Positions 7,515 to 14,940 of a stretch of DNA of 55,628 nt are shown piece after piece (the stretch's first letter is position 1; each line of letters opens with the position of its first letter). Made by a program: the position numbers and the translations under genes. The notes under the pieces are model-generated. The model saw only the letters and a list, made by a program, of their open reading frames with translations, was not told the origin of the DNA and searched no databases. Source of the DNA: a virus; IMG/VR virus record IMGVR_UViG_3300049846_001678, positions 1-55,628 of that record. One strand, written 5' to 3'.

Positions 7515-7714
7515 ATGAGAAAGAAACTTGTCCAGTATGTGAGGCGAACCTACAGCCGGTCGGCGCATACAGGGAATGTAAGAAGTGTGATCGACTTTGG
7601 GGAACTCGTCCGCCACATTGTCCGCAGTGCGGCTCGATGCTTATTACGATTAAGGAACACACTTTCTGCACCGGCTGTAAAAGAATATGTGAAGGCTGCT
7701 GCGAAGGAGGATAA
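7502..7714 (+). CDS. Small protein with three or more CxxC zinc knuckles
   Basis: About 70 residues with CPVC, CKKC, CPQC, CTGC and CEGC pairs, so it probably binds two zinc ions and looks like a double zinc ribbon. The start is uncertain: GTG at 7493 or ATG at 7502, both inside the preceding gene and without a strong ribosome-binding site. It overlaps the upstream gene by 13-22 bases and ends just before the dUTPase. Confidence 0.55.
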   Translation: MRQINEKETCPVCEANLQPVGAYRECKKCDRLWGTRPPHCPQCGSMLITIKEHTFCTGCKRICEGCCEGG

Positions 7715-7715
7715 A

Positions 7716-8147
7716 ATGACAACAATCAAATTCCAAAAGATTCACCCCGATGCCGTCATCCCTAAGTACGAAACAGCCTGGGCTTCCGGGATGGACCTTC
7801 GTTCGACGATGCAGGTGGACCTGTGGAACTATGACGCAGTGTTGGTACCGACCGGACTTAAAGTGGCTATACCGGAGGGCTTCGAGGGCCAGATTCGTCC
7901 GCGCTCCGGATTGGCACTTAAGCATCGTGTAACTGTCTTGAACGCTCCAGGAACAATCGATGCCGACTACAGGGGCGAGGTAAAGGTATTACTGATAAAC
8001 CTAGGCCGGAATCCATTCCGAATCAACATAGGAGATCGCATTGCGCAGCTAGTAATTGCCCCTGTGGAATGCTGTGCCTGCGTTGAATGTGAAGGGTTGG
8101 ATGCTACAGGCCGGGGCGAAGGTGGGTTTGGTAGTACAGGGGTCTAG
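7716..8147 (+). CDS. dut: Deoxyuridine 5'-triphosphate nucleotidohydrolase (dUTPase)
   Basis: 143 residues from ATG 7716 with an AAGGAGG site; the longer open frame upstream is not needed. All trimeric dUTPase motifs are present in order: [45 protein letters not shown] and the C-terminal [11 protein letters not shown]. It converts dUTP to dUMP, keeping uracil out of phage DNA and feeding dTMP synthesis. It ends the plus early operon and overlaps tail-to-tail by 4 bases with the next gene. Confidence 0.95.
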   Translation: MTTIKFQKIHPDAVIPKYETAWASGMDLRSTMQVDLWNYDAVLVPTGLKVAIPEGFEGQIRPRSGLALKHRVTVLNAPGTIDADYRGEVKVLLINLGRNPFRINIGDRIAQLVIAPVECCACVECEGLDATGRGEGGFGSTGV

Positions 8148-8509
8148 TATCGACCGTATCGCTCACAGCGTTCACAGACGTCGCATTCCTCGAGCTCCAA
8201 CTCATCTTCATCCTCGTCACAATCCTCATCTTCGTCTGCGTCGCCGTCTTCGCAGTCCTCGTAGCAGCTGTCGTCCTCAGAGCAGTCGTCCTCGTCACAA
8301 AACGAATCAAGCTTTGACATAAACTCCTTCTGAAAAGTAATACTGGAATTTACATCGTCCATAAGTACTTCCAACAACGCAACAGCCCCAGCGATCTCTT
8401 TATGGGCCAAATTGCCGTCTTCGTCGTAACCGATACAACCGTCAGCGCACTCAATCTTATCTCTAACAGAGTCCAGCAATGCCAGTTTTTGCTCTAATTT
8501 CATCATCAT
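8144..8509 (-). CDS. Highly acidic, Cys-containing hypothetical protein
   Basis: 121 residues. The first ~75 look like a normal helical domain ([20 protein letters not shown]...). The rest is a run of Asp and Glu with regularly placed cysteines, ending [17 protein letters not shown]. The tail may bind metal or mimic DNA. There is a GGGAGATT ribosome-binding site. It is the last gene of a minus-strand set running from 9588. Confidence 0.65.
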   Translation of the reverse strand: MMMKLEQKLALLDSVRDKIECADGCIGYDEDGNLAHKEIAGAVALLEVLMDDVNSSITFQKEFMSKLDSFCDEDDCSEDDSCYEDCEDGDADEDEDCDEDEDELELEECDVCERCERYGRY

Positions 8510-8640
8510 AATCTCCCTTTGTTTGTTACTATACGAGCCGAGCTATAAGCCTACATGTATAACAACGAACGTGCAATATCTTACCCAAAAACGGTATTAA
8601 GTCGGTAATATGAGCAACTTATTGCACTTTCTCGTACCAC
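8510..8640. other. Intergenic stretch with an ACATGTA motif
   Basis: 131 bases without a gene. It holds one copy of the CTACATGTAT motif (8551-8560) that recurs in this phage's non-coding DNA, and probably the leader of the minus gene starting at 8509. No clear terminator or promoter was identified. Confidence 0.4.
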
Positions 8641-8874
8641 TTAGTCGCAATTCTGATACTTTTTCCCACCTAAAAGGATCTTCGCCATTGTCTGTCGATC
8701 AAATACAGACTGATTGTTGTCACACATTTCTTGAACGAAATAAACGCAAGCCAACGCGGCAACGCTGTGTGGAATGTGTTGCATTTCCTTGGCGATGATC
8801 TTCTCCGCCAACTTGTGTGCCCATACGTCCATATTTTCAACAATCTGTGTATTTTCGGTTAATTTCGTGTCCAT
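8641..8874 (-). CDS. Hypothetical protein
   Basis: 77 residues, MDTKLTENTQIVENMDVWAH..., mostly helical. It begins immediately after the stop of the upstream zinc-finger gene (no gap), which indicates co-translation. No domain recognised. Confidence 0.65.
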   Translation of the reverse strand: MDTKLTENTQIVENMDVWAHKLAEKIIAKEMQHIPHSVAALACVYFVQEMCDNNQSVFDRQTMAKILLGGKKYQNCD

Positions 8875-9309
8875 CTATTCCTCCCCTTCGTTGGTTAGTT
8901 TAGAAACAATAACAGGGCACTCTTGGGTAACCCTGACAAGACTGTACTCACCTGTCTTTCGTGTCTGTGAATCATCTGTCCAAGTATCGAAATCTGGGCA
9001 ATGAACAGACCCCTCAATGTCCATTGTGCATTTTGTACAAGTCCCTACCTCATCCGATTCCCTATCCAACACAACCTCGCATTCGGTGCAGCGATAGATG
9101 CCTTGGTCTTCCTCATGGCATTTCTTACACCAAAAGGCATCGTAATTAGCATGCCTACCGCAGGACGTACAGACAGCTTCGTCTAAGTAGTCCTCTTCTG
9201 TAGCCAACTTCCAGGCATCATAGGTAGCGAACCTAGGCTGCCTATAAGGGCTACGAACAGGGTTGTCATCGTACTCTTTGTAATCGTCGTATTCCGGTTT
9301 ATAGCTCAT
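8875..9309 (-). CDS. Zinc-finger hypothetical protein
   Basis: 144 residues with a series of cysteine pairs: CTSC, CKKC, CTEC and CTKC in the middle, and an acidic Tyr-rich N-terminus (MSYKPEYDDYKEYDDNP). This should fold as two zinc ribbons. It is contiguous with the next gene in the minus operon. A regulatory or nucleic-acid-binding role is possible but not shown. Confidence 0.65.
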   Translation of the reverse strand: MSYKPEYDDYKEYDDNPVRSPYRQPRFATYDAWKLATEEDYLDEAVCTSCGRHANYDAFWCKKCHEEDQGIYRCTECEVVLDRESDEVGTCTKCTMDIEGSVHCPDFDTWTDDSQTRKTGEYSLVRVTQECPVIVSKLTNEGEE

Positions 9310-9369
9310 TTTAATTCCCCCCCCATAATTGGCAGAATAGGTTCCAAGCCTTTCCTGCCGGTTCGTTCG

Positions 9370-9588
9370 CTATTCGTGTTTGCTATTCGCAATTCGCGAA
9401 TTCTGAATGCCCCTCATCGCAGCAAACTCAGCGTCCATCTGAGCCTCTAACGCTTCCCAACGCTTTACCTGCTCACGACAGGCCTGCCTTAGCTCGGCGC
9501 CGATGTGTAGCGCGTCGGCTAATGCACCTTGCGTACGAAGCTCACTATGCCACAGTTCCAGTCTTTCTTGATTCGCTTTCTTGCCCAT
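9370..9588 (-). CDS. Hypothetical helical protein
   Basis: 72 residues from ATG 9588 (MGKKANQERLELWHSEL...), preceded by AAAAGGGGGACAAA, the G-rich ribosome-binding site common in this phage. The longer open frame starting at 9693 has no such site. The sequence is helical and charged with no recognised domain. It leads the minus operon transcribed away from the 9.6-9.95 kb operator region. Confidence 0.6.
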   Translation of the reverse strand: MGKKANQERLELWHSELRTQGALADALHIGAELRQACREQVKRWEALEAQMDAEFAAMRGIQNSRIANSKHE

Positions 9589-9707
9589 TTTGTCCCCCTT
9601 TTGAAGATTTATCCTGATCACATTTTTAGAATAGCATTTCGTATCACATTTGCAATGTATGAATTTCCCTACAATGCTGCATACATGTAGCACCTATCAA
9701 ATAATGC

Positions 9708-9736
9708 TTGACACGCGTTTTACTCGCCCTTTATAA
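9708..9736 (+). promoter_or_regulatory. Plus-strand promoter overlapping a palindromic operator
   Basis: TTGACA (9708-9713), 17-base spacer, TTATAA (9731-9736). The -10 element forms the left arm of a perfect 16-base palindrome, so binding there would block the promoter. The nearest plus gene is at 9953. Confidence 0.6.
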
Positions 9737-9746
9737 CTAGTTATAA
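9731..9746. promoter_or_regulatory. Perfect 16-bp palindrome, probable operator
   Basis: TTATAACTAGTTATAA is identical to its reverse complement. Related half sites recur 130 bases downstream at 9875-9908, which suggests several binding sites for one dimeric regulator. Confidence 0.6.
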
Positions 9747-9874
9747 GCCAGCCCAATAAACCAATCTAACTTGCCTTTCCGCAGGTGGGGTGAAGGGTGG
9801 GTGGGTAGGATTCCAAGCTAGGCATCCGGCTCCCCTACAAACAAACACCCCACCGGCGGTCAGGCAAGTAATGT

Positions 9875-9908
9875 ACTAGTTATAACTAAGTAATAACTAA
9901 GTTATAAG
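9875..9908. repeat. Cluster of TTATAACTAAG-type half sites
   Basis: ACTAGTTATAACTAAG is followed by TAATAACTAAG and then TTATAAGG: tandem near-identical 11-base units related to the palindrome at 9731. The same GGCAAGTA word flanks the block on both sides (about 9863 and 9908). A reasonable reading is a set of operators in front of the gene at 9953. Confidence 0.55.
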
Positions 9909-9952
9909 GCAAGTATAGATCTTTTTATACAAAAGTAAGAAAAGGGGGCATT

Positions 9953-10204
9953 ATGAAAACAGTACTTGAATTTGATTGCACAGATGTTCAGGAGGAGAGG
10001 CACGCACAGCTCGCCCTAGGTTCGAAGTCAATCGCCCTGTCTATATACGAGTTTAAACTAGAACTTATCAAATGCATGAATGACGGTTTCTGGATGCATA
10101 GAGAGGCAACAGGTGCTGAGAGAGACTTCGCCGAAGAGGTACTTAAGTACTTAAATGAGTGCCTAGATGAGACAGGTTGTAGAAATGCTATAGATGAGTG
10201 CTAG
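9953..10204 (+). CDS. Hypothetical protein downstream of operator cluster
   Basis: 83 residues, MKTVLEFDCTDVQEERHAQL..., acidic and helical, without a recognised domain. It has the strong AAAGGGGGCATT site. It sits alone between an operator-rich region and a long non-coding stretch, so it may be separately regulated. Confidence 0.65.
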   Translation: MKTVLEFDCTDVQEERHAQLALGSKSIALSIYEFKLELIKCMNDGFWMHREATGAERDFAEEVLKYLNECLDETGCRNAIDEC

Positions 10205-11347
10205 TACACCATTTTGGTGATAGTAACAAATTGGTCATGTAGAAGTGCAGAAAAGTAGTTAAAAGTAGTGGGCCACTTTTCACCACATTGTCCTACACCA
10301 AGTAATTCCTCGTAACTATTAAGAAATAAGCGTCTATTAGTGCATACAGGGTGCAAGTATCTTACCTTTCCTGACATGTAGTCATGAATCGTTTCGATGA
10401 CTTACCTCACTTATTGTAAAGGGGCTTACAAACTGGACGTAGGACTAGGGGGCTGATGTAGGTGCTTAGGCGCACATACATATCAGTAGTGGCGGGCTTG
10501 CAAGATCCGTACCTGGCATGGTTCTTGACTGGCACGATTATTGATTTGCCTTATAAGGGCAGGCACATGCTAGGCATAGCTAGCATAACACTTGATGTAG
10601 GCAAATTGACTGTAGCGCGTTTAATGCGTTCTAGTGTGGTGGGGAAATACCCTCACTAGGGAAATTGTAGAATTCCACACCTACATGTCAGGTCATGGGG
10701 GATAATAATCAAAGAACGTACTTCCCCCTTCCCCACTATGACTAAGGGTCTACATATATGGATAAGTACGGGTATCTATTAGCCTATTAGTGTCCCCTAT
10801 ATACAATACAGAATAGCATAGTGAATGATTAAATGCAATTGATATAAATCAATAAGTGTAATAAATACATGTAGTTAGATTACCTACATGAATGATATAT
10901 GAATGAATAAACGCATAGAAGGGGGCATGTGGGTTGGTGTAGGGAAATGTGAGAAGATCACACAGGTAGGCTTACATTTGGTGGTAACTACCCTACTTCA
11001 CAAAATTTTCCCATAAATAGACTTGTATACATCTATATACCATGCTAGCATCTAGTATGCATTTACTAGACAACATCATTATTTTAAAAGAGCGTATAAT
11101 AACATCAGGCGGCACACCGGAAGTGCTAGGCCTACCTACCCCTATCGCAGAGCTAGAACTCCTTATACCGCATTTTAAGATTATTGTAATCGACCCCAGA
11201 CTAGAGTCTGACCTTATCTCGATTATGAGTATACGAGACTTTTGTAAATGCATATCGGCCAAGAGAACGGCCAATCAAGTGAGCAGCAAGTAAAAAATAT
11301 CCTACCTCTGACTACACATAACTACATGAAATAATTAAATATTCCTA
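10205..11347. other. 1.1 kb gene-poor, AT-rich regulatory region
   Basis: No convincing gene is visible except two weak frames (10462-10659, 11042-11293). The stretch contains repeated ACATGTA-type words (10372-10381, 10681-10688, 10866-10874, 10884-10890), a TGAC-N5-GTCA dyad (10372-10384), and many short AT-rich palindromes. An origin, a packaging signal or a cluster of regulator sites would all fit. Confidence 0.5.
11042..11293 (+). CDS. Doubtful small ORF
   Basis: 83 residues, MLASSMHLLDNIIILKERI..., with a plausible alternation of hydrophobic and charged residues. There is no ribosome-binding site before ATG 11042 or 11057, and the surrounding DNA looks non-coding. Kept only as a candidate. 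Confidence 0.3.
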   Translation: MLASSMHLLDNIIILKERIITSGGTPEVLGLPTPIAELELLIPHFKIIVIDPRLESDLISIMSIRDFCKCISAKRTANQVSSK

Positions 11348-11375
11348 TTGACACGCCCCTTAGATGTGATAATAT
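11348..11375 (+). promoter_or_regulatory. Plus-strand promoter of the accessory operon
   Basis: TTGACA (11348-11353) followed by TAATAT (11370-11375) with a 16-base spacer, inside TGTGATAATAT. The first gene starts at 11399 with an AGGAGGGG site, so the leader is short. Confidence 0.7.
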
Positions 11376-11398
11376 TTATTTATACCAGGAGGGGACAC

Positions 11399-11896
11399 AT
11401 GACTTGGACACTGGACAAAGAGGAAAGTAAAAAAGGTGAACGAAAATGGGTCGTAGAGACACCTTTACACGATGTTGTTGTTCGCTGCCAAATTCCCACC
11501 GAAGAGAGGGCCGATGAATGGGGTTTTGAAGGGGAGGAGCGGGCTACCTATCTCGCCAAGAAGGCGGAGTGGACTGTGTCGGAGTACGGGGGGTATTGCT
11601 CCACACTCGCTGAGGGTACCCGTAAGGACGTTAGAGCGTACCTCGCTTCGATGCAAGAGGCGGGGGAGCGTTTTAAACGTGCGGTTATGTTAGCCGATAA
11701 GCACTTAACCGCGTGTGTAGCAGTATTTGAAAAGAACGGTATAGACCTACCGGACTGGGTAGGCAAACTAAACATGTCGGTGCGGGATTGTTTTGAGTAT
11801 AAACACACTAGCGAAGATTACTACCCGGAGGTTTTCGATACTGTCGCTAAGGAGTTTGAGATAGAGCCAGAAGACCTGAGTGAAAAATATCGGTAA
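11399..11896 (+). CDS. Hypothetical protein, first gene of accessory operon
   Basis: 165 residues from ATG 11399 (AGGAGGGG site); the longer frame starting at 11348 overlaps the promoter. The sequence MTWTLDKEESKKGERKWVVE... is mixed alpha/beta with an acidic C-terminus. No domain recognised. It is followed closely by small genes on the same strand. Confidence 0.7.
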   Translation: MTWTLDKEESKKGERKWVVETPLHDVVVRCQIPTEERADEWGFEGEERATYLAKKAEWTVSEYGGYCSTLAEGTRKDVRAYLASMQEAGERFKRAVMLADKHLTACVAVFEKNGIDLPDWVGKLNMSVRDCFEYKHTSEDYYPEVFDTVAKEFEIEPEDLSEKYR

Positions 11897-11907
11897 GGGG
11901 GCACACA

Positions 11908-12213
11908 ATGACGCAGATATTACGTACATCCAATAAAGACCTGAATCGCGTCGCAGCCTGGGGTGCTGAAGATGGCGCCAAAGGTCGTTATACCTTCGAG
12001 GAGTTTTGTGACGAGTTCCCGACATTCGTGGCGCATATAGATGAATACTCGGATGCAGCAGTTATGTGGTCCGCTTACCTGTTTGATTTTGTATGGGCAA
12101 AAAAGGAGGCGGACAGGCGAGCCGTTGCGCGTATCCGCAGTAGGCGATATGCCGCGAAGAAACGCGAGGCATGCCGTAGCCTCTTGTCTAAATTCTATTC
12201 ATGGTGCCGGTAA
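11908..12213 (+). CDS. Hypothetical protein with basic C-terminus
   Basis: 101 residues. An acidic N-terminal two-thirds (FEEFCDEFPTFVAHIDEYSD) is followed by a basic helix ADRRAVARIRSRRYAAKKREA. The start has AAGGGGGCACACA. The C-terminus could bind nucleic acid; nothing else can be said. Confidence 0.65.
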   Translation: MTQILRTSNKDLNRVAAWGAEDGAKGRYTFEEFCDEFPTFVAHIDEYSDAAVMWSAYLFDFVWAKKEADRRAVARIRSRRYAAKKREACRSLLSKFYSWCR

Positions 12214-12235
12214 CAACGAACACAGGAGGGGGGGC

Positions 12236-12466
12236 ATGAAAACGCTAAAGCAAATACAGTTAGAGAACGATGTTTACGACTTACGGGAAAAGAATAGGGA
12301 ACTGCTCGGGCAGAACCGTTACTTGAAGGCTAAGCTGAGCGAGGCGTCAAAATTGCTGGGGCTGTACAAATCACGCCTACAGGCTGCGGAGGACCGAATC
12401 TATTCTTATGAGGGGCAGATGGATGTTAAGGATCCGGTTTTCGACCCCTGGGGGAGCGTTCGATGA
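12236..12466 (+). CDS. Small coiled-coil protein
   Basis: 76 residues from ATG 12236 with an AGGAGGGGGG site; the longer frame upstream lies over the previous gene. Heptad-like leucines run through LENDVYDLREKNRELLGQ and beyond, so a coiled coil covers most of it. It overlaps the next gene by 4 bases (ATGA). Confidence 0.65.
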   Translation: MKTLKQIQLENDVYDLREKNRELLGQNRYLKAKLSEASKLLGLYKSRLQAAEDRIYSYEGQMDVKDPVFDPWGSVR

Positions 12467-12819
12467 TTCCTACATACCTACAGGCAACAGACCTGGACAC
12501 GAGTCAGGAAGTGGGGCGCGCTCTGGCCAATATTAAGGCGGGTTGGGGGGTTTTCAATATCGACCCAAAGAGACCCTTCGACGAGGTGTTTGACATGTGT
12601 TTTCGGCGGGCTTCCGGGGAGGCTTACCACAGCATCGCCGACGACTACGACCTGTCCACCGAGCGAGTGCGCCAGATTGTGCTGAAGTTCAATCAGAAGC
12701 TATGGAACCATGTTCAAAAGCTCAGAAAGGAATCCCCGGAAACCTTGGCGACGAGACGACGTGTGGTCGCGCGTCGTATTACTGGACAGCGACGGGCAGT
12801 TGATCAAAGAGCGCGATGA
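12463..12819 (+). CDS. Sigma-70 region 4-like helix-turn-helix protein
   Basis: 118 residues. The centre, FDMCFRRASGEAYHSIADD then YDLSTERVRQIVLKFNQKLW, matches the helix-turn-helix of sigma factor region 4 (LSxERVRQI), followed by a very basic tail RRRVVARRITGQRRAVDQRAR. It lacks regions 2 and 3, so it is not a complete sigma factor. A DNA-binding regulator, possibly for phage middle or late genes, is the best guess. Confidence 0.65.
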   Translation: MIPTYLQATDLDTSQEVGRALANIKAGWGVFNIDPKRPFDEVFDMCFRRASGEAYHSIADDYDLSTERVRQIVLKFNQKLWNHVQKLRKESPETLATRRRVVARRITGQRRAVDQRAR

Positions 12820-12886
12820 GGTTGAGAGGGCGCGCGGGATTATTGAGGGTGTGTTTGCGGAATTGAAACGAAAGGCGGAGCTATGA
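12710..12886 (+). CDS. Small hypothetical protein overlapping the HTH gene
   Basis: 58 residues, MFKSSERNPRKPWRRDDVWS... to ...ELKRKAEL. It overlaps the last 110 bases of the HTH gene in another frame and ends in the ATGA that starts the next gene (12883), the junction type used throughout this operon. The gap before 12883 is otherwise unexplained, which supports it. Confidence 0.5.
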   Translation: MFKSSERNPRKPWRRDDVWSRVVLLDSDGQLIKERDEVERARGIIEGVFAELKRKAEL

Positions 12887-13074
12887 AACTAACCGACGAA
12901 CAACTAAGCCTACTCCTCGGCGATCAGGACGATGGTATCCTGATTTGCTATTTATACAATAGCGTCTGGGATTTCCTAGACAGCTACGACATCTTTCCGG
13001 CGGGGCTTCCTTACAGATGGCACTGGACCGTCGACGAATTCCTGCGCGAGCTGGAGAAAGTGGGGGTGGCGTGA
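12883..13074 (+). CDS. Small hypothetical protein
   Basis: 63 residues, MKLTDEQLSLLLGDQDDGIL..., acidic with many aromatics. Coupled to both neighbours by ATGA/TGATG overlaps, with a GGCGGAG site. Function unknown. Confidence 0.6.
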   Translation: MKLTDEQLSLLLGDQDDGILICYLYNSVWDFLDSYDIFPAGLPYRWHWTVDEFLRELEKVGVA

Positions 13075-13268
13075 TGATTAATTTACTACAAATACTTTTC
13101 TCCTCGGCAGCGTGTGGGGTGACCGCCTACGCTCTGAGTCAATGGGGCGATGGGTCTAGTTCAATAGGATTTTCACTTTTTGTTGTACCCGTGTTCGTTA
13201 TTGCCTCATCGGCACTTTGTTGCGTGGCTCGAGAGTACAAGAAAGATGCCAAGAAAGAAGCAAAATGA
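13074..13268 (+). CDS. Small membrane protein with two predicted membrane helices
   Basis: 64 residues from ATG 13074, which overlaps the previous stop. Two hydrophobic segments (about 3-20 and 30-49) are followed by a basic tail EYKKDAKKEAK, placing the tail in the cytoplasm. No family recognised. Confidence 0.6.
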   Translation: MINLLQILFSSAACGVTAYALSQWGDGSSSIGFSLFVVPVFVIASSALCCVAREYKKDAKKEAK

Positions 13269-13366
13269 AACTCTGTAAGCAAGCCATTGGCGCATTAATA
13301 TTGCTTTCGGCAACGTGCATGACCTTGCATTTGCTAATTAGCTGCATGGAGTGGATTAAAAAATGA
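13265..13366 (+). CDS. Very small membrane peptide
   Basis: 33 residues, MKLCKQAIGALILLSATCMT..., essentially one hydrophobic helix with three cysteines. Both ends are ATGA overlaps with flanking genes (13265-13268 and 13363-13366), which makes a chance frame unlikely. Confidence 0.5.
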   Translation: MKLCKQAIGALILLSATCMTLHLLISCMEWIKK

Positions 13367-13620
13367 CCTGCAAGACGTGTGATGGTAACCGCCCGGTCGT
13401 AATAGAAACACACGGCAACGGAGACGTGGATGAGTGGCCCTGTCCCGACTGCTCTGTGCCGAGTTACAAGGCGGAGCTAGACGGTGAAAGCGGGAAGTGC
13501 GCGACGTGTGGCGGGAGTGGCCGAAACTACCGTTACTTTGACGCGAAACACGTCTCCAAGGAAACCCGTCCCGCATGGTGTCCGCTGCCGGTGAAAGTGG
13601 AGGTTGAAAAAGAAAAATAA
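13363..13620 (+). CDS. DnaJ-type zinc-ribbon small protein
   Basis: 85 residues with CKTC, CPDC and CATCGGSG, resembling the cysteine repeats of the DnaJ central domain. It should bind zinc. It ends with a basic-acidic tail VEVEKEK. The start overlaps the previous gene as ATGA. Likely the last gene before the promoter at 13631. Confidence 0.65.
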   Translation: MTCKTCDGNRPVVIETHGNGDVDEWPCPDCSVPSYKAELDGESGKCATCGGSGRNYRYFDAKHVSKETRPAWCPLPVKVEVEKEK

Positions 13621-13630
13621 AATATCTGCC

Positions 13631-13659
13631 TTGACAGGGGTTGTATACCGCTGTATAAC
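13631..13659 (+). promoter_or_regulatory. Strong consensus promoter
   Basis: TTGACA (13631-13636), 17-base spacer, TATAAC (13654-13659): the best sigma70-type match in the window. The gene at 13681 follows after a short leader with a GGGGG site. Confidence 0.8.
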
Positions 13660-13680
13660 ATAATTATCGGGGGTTGTAAT

Positions 13681-13875
13681 ATGCGATCTGAAATTATCTA
13701 CAGAGCCTACGACGAGGACGGAAACTACACCGAAGTCCAAACCCATCCGGATAACGAACGGGGTTATGTTCTTGTTACAGAGCACTATGCTTCGGGGGCT
13801 AAGCATAGCGAGCTTTCGATGACTAAAGAACATGCCCAATGGTTGAGTGACGTGTTGAGTAAGTTATCGTGTTAG
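13681..13875 (+). CDS. Hypothetical protein
   Basis: 64 residues, MRSEIIYRAYDEDGNYTEVQ..., a short beta-rich part then a helix EHAQWLSDVLSKL. The pattern (a modified-base-like side chain display ending in a WLxDVL helix) is seen in many small phage proteins without known function. First gene after the consensus promoter. Confidence 0.65.
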   Translation: MRSEIIYRAYDEDGNYTEVQTHPDNERGYVLVTEHYASGAKHSELSMTKEHAQWLSDVLSKLSC

Positions 13876-13942
13876 AGGCAATAATTTGTTTCTACGATTT
13901 CGTTGCCTTATTGGGGGCATTTTACTGGGAGGAATTCTTATT

Positions 13943-14173
13943 ATGGCTAAGCAAAATTACATAACAGTGTGGCCGTTCGATGCTGCACCTAAGAAGTACA
14001 AAGAGAGGTCACAGAACGGGGGCGACGAGGATTGGGTGGCACTGGTACCAGATGCTATCTATAGGGCGAATGGGAAGTACATTAACTGGATAGAGGGCGG
14101 GTCGTTTGGGTGCTGCACTGTCGAAGTTTATAAAATTAAAGGGGCGGTCCTTTTTATCGGGTGTCACGCATGA
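13943..14173 (+). CDS. Hypothetical protein
   Basis: 76 residues from ATG 13943 (GGGAGGAATT site), MAKQNYITVWPFDAAPKKYK... with a Trp- and Gly-rich beta-type sequence. No family recognised. Ends in an ATGA overlap with the next gene. Confidence 0.6.
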   Translation: MAKQNYITVWPFDAAPKKYKERSQNGGDEDWVALVPDAIYRANGKYINWIEGGSFGCCTVEVYKIKGAVLFIGCHA

Positions 14174-14432
14174 AATCGGATGAAAGACAGATATTGTCGG
14201 ACGAAAGAGATAGACTCGCTGGGAGGGTGCAAGACTTGCTAGCCCGTAATTCGAGGTTAGAGGCGGACTTAGCGGACGCCCAAAACGATGCGACGAGGCA
14301 CGCGAACTGGCAGAGTTCTTTCGGGGTTATTACCTAGACGCGGTATGTTGTGGATGCGCTCAAGACCGGGAACTGCCGGGAAGTCTTGTCGGACTAAAGT
14401 CTTATTTTTTACCTTGGGAGGACGGAAAATGA
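14170..14432 (+). CDS. Coiled-coil protein split by a frameshift at about 14283
   Basis: The zero frame from ATG 14170 gives 55 residues (MKSDERQILSDERDRLAGRV...) and stops at 14337. A second frame, lacking any start codon, continues the same heptad pattern from the CAAAAC run at 14282-14286 (KRCDEARELAEFFRGYYLDA...) and ends at 14432 with a TGA that forms the ATGA junction with the next gene. A -1 shift at the A run would give one 87-residue protein. Either programmed frameshifting or an indel in an A homopolymer explains this. Confidence 0.6.
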
Positions 14433-14647
14433 GATTCGCATGGTTTCTGTTATTAGCGTCGTGCACTTCCGTTTCTTTACGAAACGGCATGGGATACGAA
14501 ATTCGTGACACGGATCGTCAGAGTGCGTCCGTCGGGGTCGGTGTCGGACTGTCGACGAACACACGACTGTCGTGTGATGCCCGGCTAAGAACTCCGGAAG
14601 AGTTGGGGATTTTTTGTGGCTCGGAAATTACACTGTGGAAGAAATAG
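14429..14647 (+). CDS. Small predicted lipoprotein
   Basis: 72 residues from ATG 14429 with a GGGAGGACGG site. The signal MRFAWFLLLASC contains a lipobox with Cys 12; +2 is Thr. The mature part has a Gly/Val-rich strand SASVGVGVGLSTNTRLSCDA and a late Cys. Probably anchored in the envelope; role unknown. Confidence 0.6.
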   Translation: MRFAWFLLLASCTSVSLRNGMGYEIRDTDRQSASVGVGVGLSTNTRLSCDARLRTPEELGIFCGSEITLWKK

Positions 14648-14656
14648 AGGACTTTG

Positions 14657-14917
14657 ATGAAAAAGAAGCGCGGTAACACAAAGAAACAGGTTGCTGAAAC
14701 ACGAAAGCAGATGGAAACAAACATCTTCCGTCTTTTAACCTACAAACAGATTGAAGCCGTGATGACACCGGAGGCCTTCGATGCGTTCTGTAGTTGGATG
14801 CGGGGGCAGACTTGTATGTTGGACGAGAACGGCGAGTGTTTGGTTTACCCATGGGATCTCGAACGTTGGGTGCATGGGGGCATTAGACGTCAGCAAACAT
14901 TAGCAGAATGGGACTGA
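14657..14917 (+). CDS. Hypothetical protein
   Basis: 86 residues from ATG 14657 (AGAGGA site). A basic N-terminus MKKKRGNTKKQVAETRKQ precedes a folded part FRLLTYKQIEAVMTPEAF with Trp-rich end. No domain recognised. Confidence 0.6.
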   Translation: MKKKRGNTKKQVAETRKQMETNIFRLLTYKQIEAVMTPEAFDAFCSWMRGQTCMLDENGECLVYPWDLERWVHGGIRRQQTLAEWD

Positions 14918-14940
14918 GTCCAATTTCACCGGGGTGTACT

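Noticed and set aside
10245-10280. Terminator for the 9953 gene
   Set aside because: AAAAGT/ACTTTT arms exist around AGTGGGCC, but the stem is weak and not followed by a clear T run beyond the arm itself.
10462-10659. 65-residue ORF with GTG start
   Set aside because: No ribosome-binding site, and composition like the surrounding non-coding DNA.
10993-11274. Minus-strand 93-residue ORF
   Set aside because: No ribosome-binding site or supporting context; it lies opposite another weak frame in AT-rich DNA.
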